Source: Niveibacterium umoris
GTDB taxonomy: Bacteria > Pseudomonadota > Gammaproteobacteria > Burkholderiales > Rhodocyclaceae
DNA length: 64,000 nucleotides
Direction: 5' to 3'
NCBI RefSeq assembly: GCF_014197015.1
Contig: NZ_JACIET010000005.1
Location: 1-64,000 of the forward strand
This document shows, piece after piece, positions 36,758 to 45,785 of this stretch. Positions within the stretch are counted from its first letter, which is position 1. The number at the start of each line of letters is the position of its first letter. The position numbers were made by a program, and so were the translations under genes. The notes under the pieces were generated by a model that saw only the letters and a program-made list of their open reading frames with translations, did not search any database and was not told the origin of the DNA.

Positions 36758-37591
36758 GTGGCCAATAACGACACTCGACCGATCGGTATCTTTGACTCTG
36801 GCGTGGGCGGGCTTTCCGTGTTGCGCGAGATCCGCGCGCTGTTGCCGGAAGAGTCCCTGATCTACTGCGCCGATTCGGGCCATGCGCCCTACGGTGACAA
36901 GTCGCAGCAGGTGATCCGGGAGCGCTCGCTGGAACTGGCCGAGTTCCTCGTCAGCCACGAGGTCAAGGCCATCGTGATTGCCTGCAACACCGCGACGGCC
37001 GCCGCCAGCCGTGCGCTACGCGAACGCTGGCCTTCGCTGCCGGTGATCGGCATGGAGCCGGCGGTCAAACCGGCGACGGCGGCCACGCGCAGCGGCACGG
37101 TGGGGGTGCTGGCAACCGTTGGCACCTTGTCGAGCGCGCAGTTCGCGGCCTTGCTCGACACCTTCGGTCAGGACGTTCGTGTCGTGACTCAGCCCGGTGT
37201 GGGTCTGGTCGAAGCGGTGGAGCGCGGCGAACTCGACAGCGACAGCACGCGCCACATGCTGTCCGCCCATTTGCAGCCCTTGCTGGCAGCGGGTGCCGAT
37301 GTGATCGTGCTGGGCTGCACCCACTACGTCTTCCTGCGGCCGCTGGTCGAAACCATCGTCGGGCCGGGCGTCAAGGTGATCGATACCGGCGCGGCAGTGG
37401 CGCGTCAGCTGGAGCGACGGCTCGTCGAGGGCGGGCATCGTGTTGCCGCGGGCGCCGTGGCGCGCCCGGTGCGATTCTGGTGCAGCGGCAATCCCGGTAC
37501 CGTGGCGCACGCGATCGACGTGCTGTGGGGCGAGCACATCTGGCCGGACGCGCTACCCCGCTCTCAGACGATCAAGCCGCACACGCACTGA
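36758..37591 (+). CDS. murI: Glutamate racemase
   Basis: A 277-residue enzyme making D-glutamate for peptidoglycan, with a GTG start at 36758. Motifs: IGIFDSGVGGLSVLREIR, CADSGHAPYGDKS, the two catalytic cysteines in IACNTATAAA (Cys76) and LGCTHYVFL (Cys187), and GVKVIDTGAAVA. The 3' end overlaps the opposite DUF2917 gene by 20 bp. Confidence 0.97.
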   Translation: MANNDTRPIGIFDSGVGGLSVLREIRALLPEESLIYCADSGHAPYGDKSQQVIRERSLELAEFLVSHEVKAIVIACNTATAAASRALRERWPSLPVIGMEPAVKPATAATRSGTVGVLATVGTLSSAQFAALLDTFGQDVRVVTQPGVGLVEAVERGELDSDSTRHMLSAHLQPLLAAGADVIVLGCTHYVFLRPLVETIVGPGVKVIDTGAAVARQLERRLVEGGHRVAAGAVARPVRFWCSGNPGTVAHAIDVLWGEHIWPDALPRSQTIKPHTH

Positions 37592-37865
37592 AAGATTCGG
37601 TCGCGTCACGCGCCGGCGTTGCGGCGCGCTGGCGTCGTGTCACCAGGCGGATGTGGCTGTCCTGCAGGGCCTCCACGACCACGCGGCGCGATCCGTCGAG
37701 CTTGAGCGAGGTGCCGCCGTGCAAGAAATGATCGCCCGGCATGTCGGGGCTGGTGACCCAGACGCTACCGTCGCTGACTTGCAGCGACCAGCCTGCCGCG
37801 GCGTCCAGTGACAGCAGTTTTCCTTGCGCCAGATCAATTGCGCCGTGTGTTAGATTCACTTTCAT
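37572..37865 (-). CDS. DUF2917 domain protein
   Basis: A 97-residue cupin-like small protein: ARI-type start MKVNLTHGAIDLAQGKLLSL, then WSLQVSDGSVWVTSPDMPGDHFLHGG and RRVVVEALQDSHIRLV. The central beta pattern and DHFLHGG are typical of DUF2917, found mainly in betaproteobacteria and of unknown function. It converges with and overlaps murI, and diverges from a LysR gene. Confidence 0.87.
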   Translation of the reverse strand: MKVNLTHGAIDLAQGKLLSLDAAAGWSLQVSDGSVWVTSPDMPGDHFLHGGTSLKLDGSRRVVVEALQDSHIRLVTRRQRAATPARDATESFSACAA

Positions 37866-37964
37866 TGCAAGCCTCCGCCCATAGATCCAACTTTGATTGA
37901 ATTATTGGCTTGGCGTTGGAATCATGCGTCGATGTTTTCTGACCGCTTTGTGAGCTGAGCTAAC

Positions 37965-38852
37965 ATGCAAAAGCCGCCGCGTTTGCCGCCCCTGAGTGCG
38001 TTGCGCATGTTCGAAGCGGCGGCGCGCCATCCGACCTTCAGTGCCGCCGCCGACGAACTGGCGGTGACGCACGGTGCGGTGAGCCAGCAGGTGCGGGCGC
38101 TGGAGGAATGGCTCGGCGTGAGCCTGTTCCAGCGCAGCGGGCGTCGCGTCACGCTGACGCCGGAAGGCGTCAGTTTCGCGGCGACCGCGAACGAAGCCTT
38201 GTGCCGCATCGGCGATGCTGCGGCCATCCTGCGGCGACGTACCAACCCCAACCGGCTGACGATTACCACGATGCCGTCGTTTGCGGCGCGTTGGCTGGCG
38301 CCGCGCATCTCGCGTTTTCTCGACGTCGAGCCGGGCGTCGAATTCAGCATCGTCACCACGGCACAGGTGCTCGACTTCGCTCGCGACGGCGTCGATGTGG
38401 CGATCCGCGTGGGCTTCGGCCCCTATCCGGAAGCCAATGCGGTGCGGCTGATGGCTGACACGTTGCTGGTGGTCGCAAGTCCGAACTACGCGCGCGGCGA
38501 ATTGCCGACCTCGCCCGAGGCGTTGGCGTCGCATCCGCTGATCCGCGAGGACTACCCGTTCTGGAACGACTGGTTTCGTGGCGCCGGGCTGTCGCTGAAC
38601 GAGCCGCGCAACGGGCTGGTGTTCAACGATTCGTCACTGGCGCTGCAGGCGGCCATCGACGGCCGCGGCATCGCGGTCACCCGCCGCAGCATTGCGTCGG
38701 GCGAGCTCGCCGCAGGCAGGCTGGTCAAGGTTTTCCCGCTCGAAGTGCCGACCGAGCTTTCGTACTGGTACGTCACGGCAGACGGCGTGCGCGAGACGCC
38801 GCTGATGCAGCGTTTCCGGGCGTGGATCATGGCCGAGGTGGCGGCCGGCTGA
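37965..38852 (+). CDS. LysR-family regulator, GcvA type
   Basis: A 295-residue regulator opening PPLSALRMFEAAARHPTFSAAADEL with the winged helix and recognition helix VTHGAVSQQVRALEEWLGV, then a periplasmic-binding-type effector domain (about 92-295; LTITTMPSFAARWLAPRI, VDVAIRVGFGPYP, GRGIAVTRRSIASGELAAGRLV). This layout is the GcvA/AmpR-like subgroup. Its target may be the divergent DUF2917 gene, but nothing in the sequence fixes it. Confidence 0.93.
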   Translation: MQKPPRLPPLSALRMFEAAARHPTFSAAADELAVTHGAVSQQVRALEEWLGVSLFQRSGRRVTLTPEGVSFAATANEALCRIGDAAAILRRRTNPNRLTITTMPSFAARWLAPRISRFLDVEPGVEFSIVTTAQVLDFARDGVDVAIRVGFGPYPEANAVRLMADTLLVVASPNYARGELPTSPEALASHPLIREDYPFWNDWFRGAGLSLNEPRNGLVFNDSSLALQAAIDGRGIAVTRRSIASGELAAGRLVKVFPLEVPTELSYWYVTADGVRETPLMQRFRAWIMAEVAAG

Positions 38853-38910
38853 CGCTGCTGCCGATTTTGCGCAGAGGCGGTCTGCGCGTTGGGCCGTCTT
38901 GCGCAATGCG

Positions 38911-40626
38911 CTACTTGCTGTCGCCGCCCTCGCGCCAGATGCGCAGCAACTTGTCGTAGTCGATCGTCTTGCCGGGCGGCTTTTCGTTGGCCAGCGCACG
39001 GCGCGGGCCGTCGGCGGCCTTGAACCAGAACTCGGGATCGCGCGGCGGAGCGAGCTTGGGCGGGCAGGCGGCCATGCCCACGCGTTCAAGCTGGCCAAGG
39101 ACTTCGTCCATCTGTGCCGCGAGGTCGTCCATCGCGCGCTGCGGTGTTTTCTCGCCCGCCGTGGCGGCGCCGACGTGTTTCCACCACAGTTCTGCGAGTG
39201 CCGGATAGTCGGGCACGTTGGGGCCGGTCGGCGTCCAGGAAACCCGTGCCGGACTGCGGTAGAACTCGATCAGCCCGCCGAGCTTCGGCGCCAGCTTCGC
39301 CATCGCCGGCGAGCGGATGTCGGAGTCGCGAATGAAGGTCAGGCCGACGATGGATTTCTTCAGCGATACCGTACCCGACACGGTGAATTGCGCATACAGC
39401 CAGGCCATCTTGCGGCGCTCGACCGGCGTGCTTTCGAGCAGCGTCCACGATCCGACGTCCTGGTAGCCGCGCTGCATGCCGGGCTCCCAGTAGGCGCCGT
39501 GGGGGGATGGGGCGACGCGCCACTTCGGCGTGCCGTCCGGGTTGTTGATCGGCAACCCCGGTTTCGACAGCGCGGCAGTGAAGCTGGTGTACCAGAAGAT
39601 CTGCTGCGCGATCTGCCCCTTGGCCGGGACCGGCCCCGCGTCGGTGAAGTCCAGTTCAAGCGTGCCCGGTGGCGCATAGCGCTTCTGCCAGTCGAGATAC
39701 TTGGTCAGTGCGTACACCGCGGCGGGGCTGTTGGCGGCGCCACCGCGCGCGACCGATGCGCCGACGGGGCGGCAGCCTTCCACCCGTATGCCCCATTCGT
39801 CGATGGGCAGGCCGTTGGGGTAGCCCCTGCTGGCAGCACCCGCCATCGACAGCCAGGCATCGGTGAAGCGCCAGCCCAGCGACGGATCCTTCTTGCCGTA
39901 ATCCATGTGGCCGTAGATGCGCTGGCCATCGAGTTCCTTCACATCGTCGGTGAAGAATTCGGCGATGTCTTCGTAGGCAGACCAGTTCAGGGGCACGCCA
40001 AGCTCATAGCCGTACTTCTGTTTGAAACGTGCCTTCAGATCCGGCCGGCTGAACCAGTCGTAGCGGAACCAGTACAGGTTCGCGAATTGCTGGTCGGGCA
40101 GTTGGTAGAGCTTGCCGTCCGGGCTGGTGGTAAAGGCGAGGCCGATGAAGTCCTTGAGGTCGAGTGTCGGCAAGGTCACGTCGCGACCTTCGCCCTTCAT
40201 CCACTCGCTCAGCACGACCGTCTTGCCATAGCGGAAATGCGTGCCGATCAGGTCGCTGTCATTGACGTAGGCGTCGTAGACACTCTTGCCGCTGAGCATC
40301 TGCTGCTTGATCGAGCGCACCAGATCGCCTTCCGGAATCGTGTCGTGCACGACGCGGATCCCGGTCAGCTCGGAAAACGCACGCGCCAGTACCGCCGATT
40401 CGTACTTGTGCGTGTCGATCATTTCCGAAACCACCCTGACCGTCTTTCCGCGGAACGGCTTGGCCGCTTCGATGAACCATTCGAGCTCGGCCTTCTGTGC
40501 TTCGCGGCTCAGCGTACTGGGCTGAAACTCCTTGAGCCAGCGATCGATGCCCGCTGACTGCGGGTTGCTTTTTGCCTGCGCGGCGCCGATGAGCAGGAGC
40601 AAGACGAGGGTAAGCGCGTGGCGCAT
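38911..40626 (-). CDS. Glycerol-type (GlpV-like) ABC substrate-binding protein, orphan
   Basis: A 571-residue periplasmic binding protein from ATG 40626 with a signal peptide ending AAQAKS. The opening IDRWLKEFQPSTLSREAQKAELEWF, split by a turn, and DAYVNDSDLIGTHFRYG, LYQLPDQQFANLYWFRYDWF, HMDYGKKDPSLGWRFTDAWL and IAQQIFWYTSF resemble the GlpV binding protein of rhizobial glpSTPQV glycerol importers. No ABC or permease genes are near; its operon partner is another binding protein 10 nt upstream. The ligand is therefore inferred only from family resemblance. Confidence 0.88.
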   Translation of the reverse strand: MRHALTLVLLLLIGAAQAKSNPQSAGIDRWLKEFQPSTLSREAQKAELEWFIEAAKPFRGKTVRVVSEMIDTHKYESAVLARAFSELTGIRVVHDTIPEGDLVRSIKQQMLSGKSVYDAYVNDSDLIGTHFRYGKTVVLSEWMKGEGRDVTLPTLDLKDFIGLAFTTSPDGKLYQLPDQQFANLYWFRYDWFSRPDLKARFKQKYGYELGVPLNWSAYEDIAEFFTDDVKELDGQRIYGHMDYGKKDPSLGWRFTDAWLSMAGAASRGYPNGLPIDEWGIRVEGCRPVGASVARGGAANSPAAVYALTKYLDWQKRYAPPGTLELDFTDAGPVPAKGQIAQQIFWYTSFTAALSKPGLPINNPDGTPKWRVAPSPHGAYWEPGMQRGYQDVGSWTLLESTPVERRKMAWLYAQFTVSGTVSLKKSIVGLTFIRDSDIRSPAMAKLAPKLGGLIEFYRSPARVSWTPTGPNVPDYPALAELWWKHVGAATAGEKTPQRAMDDLAAQMDEVLGQLERVGMAACPPKLAPPRDPEFWFKAADGPRRALANEKPPGKTIDYDKLLRIWREGGDSK

Positions 40627-40636
40627 GGCGGATCGC

Positions 40637-41440
40637 TCAGAATTCGGGCGGCGCAACGCTCGCCGGGTCGATACCGTAGCGCGCGAAGATTGCGCGGTAC
40701 TCGGCGGTCTGCTTGAAGGCGCGCAGCGTCTTGCTGAACTCGCGCGCCAGTGCATCGAGCCCCCGCGACCTTGAGAACGCGATGTACAGCTTGCCGCCGG
40801 AAATCGTCACCGGCTCGTAAGCGATCTGATCTGCCACACCAAGCTGACGCGCGGTATAGACGCCCACCGCCGTATCGATCATCGCGAAGTCGATGTGGCC
40901 GCGCAGCAGCTTGCGCAGGTTCTGTTCATGCGTTTCCACCGGCTCGCGCTGGAAGTAGGGGGCGTTCGCAAAGTCCGGCGAATAGGCGTAGCCCGCCAGC
41001 GTGCCGACCGTCTTGCCGGCAAGGCTGAACAGCCCCTCGTATTTGAAAGCCTTGCTCTTCAGGTAGAAGAGCGTGACGCGGGTGCCCGACAGCGCCTCAT
41101 CCGGAAACGCGAGAAAGTCCTCACGTTCGTTCTGATCGCCGCGCCCGATGTCCAGCAGCGCGTCGGTTTCACCCTTCTGCGCCATCAGCAGCGCGCGTTT
41201 CCAGGGCGCGAAGCTCAGCTTCAGCGTGTGACCCATGCGGGCCAGCACCGCCTTGCTGACGTCGTAATCAAAACCGGTTGCTTGGCCGCGCTCCTCGAAC
41301 ACATAGGGGGCGAAGGCTTCCGCGACGACGGACAATTCGCGAGCCTGAGCCGCCGCGCTGCCGAGGGCAGCGAGCAGGGCCAGACCGCCCATCAATGCCG
41401 TCCGAAAACGCACGCGTGTCGCTCCCGAAACTTCCTTCAT
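40637..41440 (-). CDS. SBP_bac_3 periplasmic binding protein
   Basis: A 267-residue secreted protein. Signal peptide ends near SAAAQARE, then the bilobed binding core: AFAPYVFEERGQATGFDYDVSKAVLARMG, divided by a turn, LSFAPWKRALLMAQKGETDALLDIG and GKTVGTLAGYAYSPDF, ending YRAIFARYGIDPASV. It resembles polar amino-acid binding proteins but has no transporter beside it. It is upstream of, and 10 nt from, the GlpV-like gene, so the two are co-transcribed. Confidence 0.9.
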   Translation of the reverse strand: MKEVSGATRVRFRTALMGGLALLAALGSAAAQARELSVVAEAFAPYVFEERGQATGFDYDVSKAVLARMGHTLKLSFAPWKRALLMAQKGETDALLDIGRGDQNEREDFLAFPDEALSGTRVTLFYLKSKAFKYEGLFSLAGKTVGTLAGYAYSPDFANAPYFQREPVETHEQNLRKLLRGHIDFAMIDTAVGVYTARQLGVADQIAYEPVTISGGKLYIAFSRSRGLDALAREFSKTLRAFKQTAEYRAIFARYGIDPASVAPPEF

Positions 41441-41498
41441 CCCAATATATACGGCCTTCGTGGGGGCGGCCTGAAGGGCGGCGCGGCGTTGCGGAAGA

Positions 41499-42740
41499 TC
41501 AAGCCTGCGCGTCGAGCTCCAGAGCGAGCAGTTCCTGCACCGTCTGGCGGCGGCGGATCAGGCGGGCGGTGTCACCGTCGATCATCACTTCCGGGATCAG
41601 CGGGCGCGAGTTGTAGTTCGACGACATCGATGCGCCATAGGCGCCGGCATCGTGGATCACCAGCAGGTCGCCGACGCGCGCTTCGGGCAGGTGACGCGTC
41701 TGCACCACGCCGCCTTCGCCCTGCGTGAATACGTCGCCCGATTCGCACAGCGGGCCGGCGATCACGGTGGCGTGCTCGGCGCGCGGGCTGTCGTCCTGCG
41801 GCAGCAGGCTGATGTGGTGGAAGCTGCCGTACATCGACGGCCGCATCAGGTCGTTGAAGCCGGCATCCACCAGCACGAAGCGGTTCTTGCCGGCTTGCTT
41901 CACCGCGCGCACTTCGGTCAGCAGCAGGCCGGATTCGGCCACCAGATAACGGCCCGGTTCGATTTCCAGGTGCGGCGTCACGCCGAGGATCTGGCCGACT
42001 TCGCGGCGCGCCGCGTCCCACAGGCCGAAGTAGTGTTCGGTGTCGATCTGCGGATCGTTCGTGCGGTAGGGAATCGACAGGCCGCCGCCGGCCGAGATTG
42101 CCTCCAGCGGGGCGTCGAGCTGGCGGGTGAGTTCGACCATCGCGCCGCACACCTGCTCCAGATGCTTGTAATCGACACCCGAGCCGATGTGCATGTGCAG
42201 GCCGACCAGCTTCAGGCCGTGCTGGCGGATCGCGGCCAGCGCGGCCGGCAGGTCGGTGTGCCAGATGCCGTGCTTGCTGTGCTCGCCGCCGGTGTTGGTC
42301 TTGTTGCTGTGGCCGTGGCCAAAGCCGGGGTTGATGCGCAGCCACACGCGGTGGCCCGGCGACACCGCACCGAGCTGATGCAGCATGTCGATCGAACCGG
42401 CATTCACCGGAATCTCTTCCTCTACCACGCGGGCCAGCGTGGCGCGGTCGATCAGGTCGGCGGTGAACACGATGCCCGATTCGCCATTGCGCGAGCTGTA
42501 GCCAGCCGCGAGGGCGCGCTCGATCTCGCCGAGCGACACCGCATCCACCTTCACGCCTTCTTCGCGCAGCAGGCGCAGCAGGTGGATGTTCGAGTTGGCC
42601 TTCTGCGCGAAGCGGATCGTGTCGAAGGCGCGCAGCGCGGCGACATGCGCGCGGATCACCGCGGCGTCGTACACCCACAGCGGCGTGCCGTGCTGGCGGG
42701 TCAGAGCAAGGAGCTGGGTGGGGTTCAGGCTGGGCTTCAT
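41499..42740 (-). CDS. lysA: Diaminopimelate decarboxylase
   Basis: A 413-residue PLP enzyme catalysing the last step of lysine synthesis, meso-DAP to lysine. Motifs: PLWVYDAAVIRAHVAALRAFD, the PLP Lys47 in IRFAQKANSN, HMHIGSGVDYKHLE, GGGLSIPYR, EIEPGRYLVAESG and CESGDVFTQGEGG. It belongs to the E. coli LysA class. It faces a LysR regulator across a 108-bp interval, the same arrangement as lysA-lysR in E. coli. Confidence 0.97.
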   Translation of the reverse strand: MKPSLNPTQLLALTRQHGTPLWVYDAAVIRAHVAALRAFDTIRFAQKANSNIHLLRLLREEGVKVDAVSLGEIERALAAGYSSRNGESGIVFTADLIDRATLARVVEEEIPVNAGSIDMLHQLGAVSPGHRVWLRINPGFGHGHSNKTNTGGEHSKHGIWHTDLPAALAAIRQHGLKLVGLHMHIGSGVDYKHLEQVCGAMVELTRQLDAPLEAISAGGGLSIPYRTNDPQIDTEHYFGLWDAARREVGQILGVTPHLEIEPGRYLVAESGLLLTEVRAVKQAGKNRFVLVDAGFNDLMRPSMYGSFHHISLLPQDDSPRAEHATVIAGPLCESGDVFTQGEGGVVQTRHLPEARVGDLLVIHDAGAYGASMSSNYNSRPLIPEVMIDGDTARLIRRRQTVQELLALELDAQA

Positions 42741-42848
42741 CGCGTGTGTCCGGTTTGGATTCGGGAATGGCGACAGTGTGCCGCGCGCGGGGTATTTCGA
42801 AAAATGCGGATTTGTGCGTCAATCATGCGCCGCTGATATGGATAAGCC

Positions 42849-43763
42849 ATGCTGCTGACCCACCGCCTGATTGATGTGTTCCGCGCCGTGATGAACACCG
42901 GCAATGTCACCCGCGCCGCCGAGTTGCTGCACACCTCGCAGCCCACGGTCAGTCGCGAGCTCGCGCGGCTCGAACAGGTGGTCGGCATGACGCTGTTCGA
43001 CCGCGTGCGCGGCCGCCTGCAGCCCACTGCGCGCGCAGTACAGTTGTTCGACGAAGTGCAGCGCAGCTACGTCGGGCTGGAGCGGGTCGCCGCCACCGCC
43101 GAATCGCTGCGCCATTTCGCGCAGGGGCGTCTGAGCGTGGCGTGTCTGCCGGCCCTCTCGCACGGCTTGCTGCCGGCGGCCTGCGCCGAGTTTGTCGCGG
43201 CGCATCCGCAGGCCAGCCTGTCGATCACGCCGCAGGAATCGCCGCTGCTCGAAGAGTGGCTCAGCGCGCAGCGCTTCGATCTGGGCCTCACCGAACACGC
43301 CGAGCCGCCGCCCGGCACCACCGCGGAAGATCTCTTCGTTGGCGACGAAGTGGCGGTGCTGCCGGATGGCCACCGCCTGCTCGGCCAGAACGTGCTGCAA
43401 GCGACGGACTTCGCGGGGGAGTCCTTCGTCAGCCTCGCGCCGCAGGATGCCTACCGTCAGGCGATCGACGCGATGTTCGCCGCGCAGGGCGTGCAGCGCA
43501 GGCTGGTGATCGAGACCACCAGCGCGGTGTCGGTCTGCGCGCTGGTGCGGCAGGGGCTGGGTGTGTCGATCGTCAATCCGCTCACCGCGATCGAGCTTGA
43601 AGGCCTGGGCCTGCACTGGCGCCCGATCAGCGTGTCGATCCCGTTCCGCGTCACGCTGATCCGCCCGCTGCAGCGGCCCAGCACGCCGCTGGCCGATACC
43701 TTCGCTTCGGCGCTGCGCGATGTCGCGCGGCGCTTGCAGCGGCGCGCCGGCGCTGCGGGCTAG
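42849..43763 (+). CDS. lysR: LysR-family activator of lysA
   Basis: A 304-residue regulator with the N-terminal helix-turn-helix (FRAVMNTGNVTRAAELLHTSQPTVSRELARLEQ in two helices) and an effector-binding domain (about 90-295; LSVACLPALSHGLLPA, VSVCALVRQGLGVSIVNPLTA). Divergence from lysA and closeness to E. coli LysR in length and motifs support the symbol. LysR activates lysA when diaminopimelate accumulates; this effect is inferred from the family. Confidence 0.88.
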   Translation: MLLTHRLIDVFRAVMNTGNVTRAAELLHTSQPTVSRELARLEQVVGMTLFDRVRGRLQPTARAVQLFDEVQRSYVGLERVAATAESLRHFAQGRLSVACLPALSHGLLPAACAEFVAAHPQASLSITPQESPLLEEWLSAQRFDLGLTEHAEPPPGTTAEDLFVGDEVAVLPDGHRLLGQNVLQATDFAGESFVSLAPQDAYRQAIDAMFAAQGVQRRLVIETTSAVSVCALVRQGLGVSIVNPLTAIELEGLGLHWRPISVSIPFRVTLIRPLQRPSTPLADTFASALRDVARRLQRRAGAAG

Positions 43764-43839
43764 GGAAAGCCTGCGATAGCGCTGCCGGGTGCTTCCGGCG
43801 TAGAGTGCGTGCAGCAAGACTTCGACGGGGTCCATACCG

Positions 43840-44574
43840 ATGCGCCGTTTGTTCGTCACCTGCCTGTTGCTGCTCGCAAGTCCCGCGCACGCAGTGGATG
43901 TGACGATGGCCTTCGGCGAGAAGATTCCACCCTTCTGCTTCCCCGAGACCAATTCCGGCATCGAGATCGAGGTGATCTCGGCGGCACTTGCCGTGGCCGG
44001 GCATCGCCTGGTTCCGCGCTACTACCCGTTTGCCCGCGTGCCGGTGGCCTTCAAAAGCGGCGAGGTCGACGCCGCGATGACCGATCTGGGCGAAGACCTG
44101 AGGCCCTTTGGCGCGCACTACGGTGATCCGGCGGTGTTCTACGACAACGTGTTCATCACCGTGCGGGCACGCGGCATCGATATCAAACGCCCTGAAGACC
44201 TTAAAGGCCTGTCGGTGATTGCCTTCCAGGGCGCCGACAAACGCTATCCGGAATGGTTGGGTCCGGTGAAGCTGGCGGGCAACTACCACGAGCAGAATGA
44301 CCAGTCGATCCAGGTTCGCACCTTGAACGAGGGGCGTTACGACGTGGTGCTGAGCGACCGCAGCATCTTCCGCTACTTCACCCTGCAACTTTCGCGCGAC
44401 AAAGGCTTCAAGCCGCAACCCGTGCAGGAGCATGCCTTTGCCGTGGTGAGGCCGGAGGACTACCGGCCGGTCTTCCGCAGCGCAAGAATCCGCGACGACT
44501 TCAACGCCGGGCTGGCCCAGATCAAGAAGAGCGGCCGCTACAAGGCGATCTACGACAAGTACCTGAAGGACTAG
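43840..44574 (+). CDS. SBP_bac_3 periplasmic binding protein
   Basis: A 244-residue secreted protein: signal peptide MRRLFVTCLLLLASPAHAVD, then GEKIPPFCFPETNSGIEIEV, RYYPFARVPVAFKSGEVDAAM, VFYDNVFITVRARGI and a final GLAQIKKSGRYKAIYDKYLKD. It is the third amino-acid-type binding protein in the window without an adjacent transporter. It converges with ilvE. The ligand is unknown. Confidence 0.9.
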   Translation: MRRLFVTCLLLLASPAHAVDVTMAFGEKIPPFCFPETNSGIEIEVISAALAVAGHRLVPRYYPFARVPVAFKSGEVDAAMTDLGEDLRPFGAHYGDPAVFYDNVFITVRARGIDIKRPEDLKGLSVIAFQGADKRYPEWLGPVKLAGNYHEQNDQSIQVRTLNEGRYDVVLSDRSIFRYFTLQLSRDKGFKPQPVQEHAFAVVRPEDYRPVFRSARIRDDFNAGLAQIKKSGRYKAIYDKYLKD

Positions 44575-44601
44575 CCAGGTCGCCTTGCGCGGTGGGCTGT
44601 G

Positions 44602-45522
44602 TCAGATTGGGGTGAGCCAGTCGCGGTGGGCGGGCACTTCGCCCTTCACGCAGGCAAAGTAGCGTGCCTGCAGCGCACGGGTGATCGGGCCCGGCGTGCC
44701 GTCGCCGACACGGCGGCGATCCACTTCCACGATCGGCGTCACTTCGACCGCGGTGCCGCAGAAGAAGAGTTCATCCGCCAGCACCAGGTCGTCGCGCGTC
44801 ACGCGCGCAGCGCGCACCGGGTAGCCCAGGTCAGCCGCCAGCGCATGCAACGTGCGGCGGGTGATGCCGTCGAGCGCGACGGTCACCTCCGGTTCCAGGA
44901 TCTCGCCACCGCGCACCAGAAAGATGTTCTCGCCCGGCCCTTCGGCGACAAAGCCTTCGGTATCCAGCAGCACCGCTTCCTCGTAGCCATCCGCACGCGC
45001 TTCCCGTGCCGCCAGGATCGCCGTGGTGTAGCCGCCGATCGCCTTGGCGCGGCACGGGTAGGCGTTGGGGTGCTGCCGTGCCCAGGTCGACACCTTCACA
45101 CGCACCCCGTGCGTCAGCGCATCGGCGCCGAGGTAGCGCCCCCAGGGCATCGCCATCACGCCAACGCGCACTGACAAGCCGGCCGGGTCCATGCCAAGGC
45201 GCTCGTCACCGAGGAACACCAGCGGGCGCAAATAGCCTTCGGTGAGGCCGTTGCGGCGCATTGCTTCAACGCAGGCTTCGCGCAGTGTTGCGCGGCTGAA
45301 CGGGATTTCGATGCCGAGCAGGCGGGCGGAGCCTTCGAGGCGTGCCAGATGCTCGTCAAGGCGGAAAATCGCCGCGCCATCGGCACCTGCATAGCAGCGG
45401 ATGCCTTCGAAGCACCCCAGGCCGTAATGCAGCGTGTGGGTGCCCAGATGCACCGAGGCATCGCCCCAGCGCAGCCATGCGCCATCGAGCCAGATCCAGC
45501 CCTCTCGTTCCGACAGTTTCAT
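44602..45522 (-). CDS. ilvE: Branched-chain amino-acid aminotransferase
   Basis: A 306-residue fold-type IV PLP enzyme that transaminates Val, Leu and Ile. Motifs: WLDGAWLRWGDASVHLGTHTLHYG, split at the strand, CFEGIRCYAG, RAKAIGGYTTAIL with the PLP Lys, EAVLLDTEGFVAEGPGENIF and LFFCGTAVEVTPIVEVDRR. I chose ATG 45522, eight bases after GGAG; ATG 45528 is two codons upstream. It stands as a single gene. Confidence 0.95.
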   Translation of the reverse strand: MKLSEREGWIWLDGAWLRWGDASVHLGTHTLHYGLGCFEGIRCYAGADGAAIFRLDEHLARLEGSARLLGIEIPFSRATLREACVEAMRRNGLTEGYLRPLVFLGDERLGMDPAGLSVRVGVMAMPWGRYLGADALTHGVRVKVSTWARQHPNAYPCRAKAIGGYTTAILAAREARADGYEEAVLLDTEGFVAEGPGENIFLVRGGEILEPEVTVALDGITRRTLHALAADLGYPVRAARVTRDDLVLADELFFCGTAVEVTPIVEVDRRRVGDGTPGPITRALQARYFACVKGEVPAHRDWLTPI

Positions 45523-45785
45523 TTCCATCACTCCAAAGCAGTCCGGGAATCGCCCGCGCAACGGCGGGCCAGCTAGCCGGCCCGGATCGGGCGGCGGGCG
45601 GTGCGAATCAGCTCGGGGTAGGAGGGCTGTGGCGGCACCGGTGGGGGGGTGCGCTCACTGTGATGCGCGGCTGGTGCGGCGTCGAACGAATGCGGGCTCG
45701 CCAGACATGAAGGACTTTCATCTGACCGTGTGCCGCGGCCGTGAGCACCCGATGACTGAACCGCCGGTTGATGGTGTCCTGGCGC

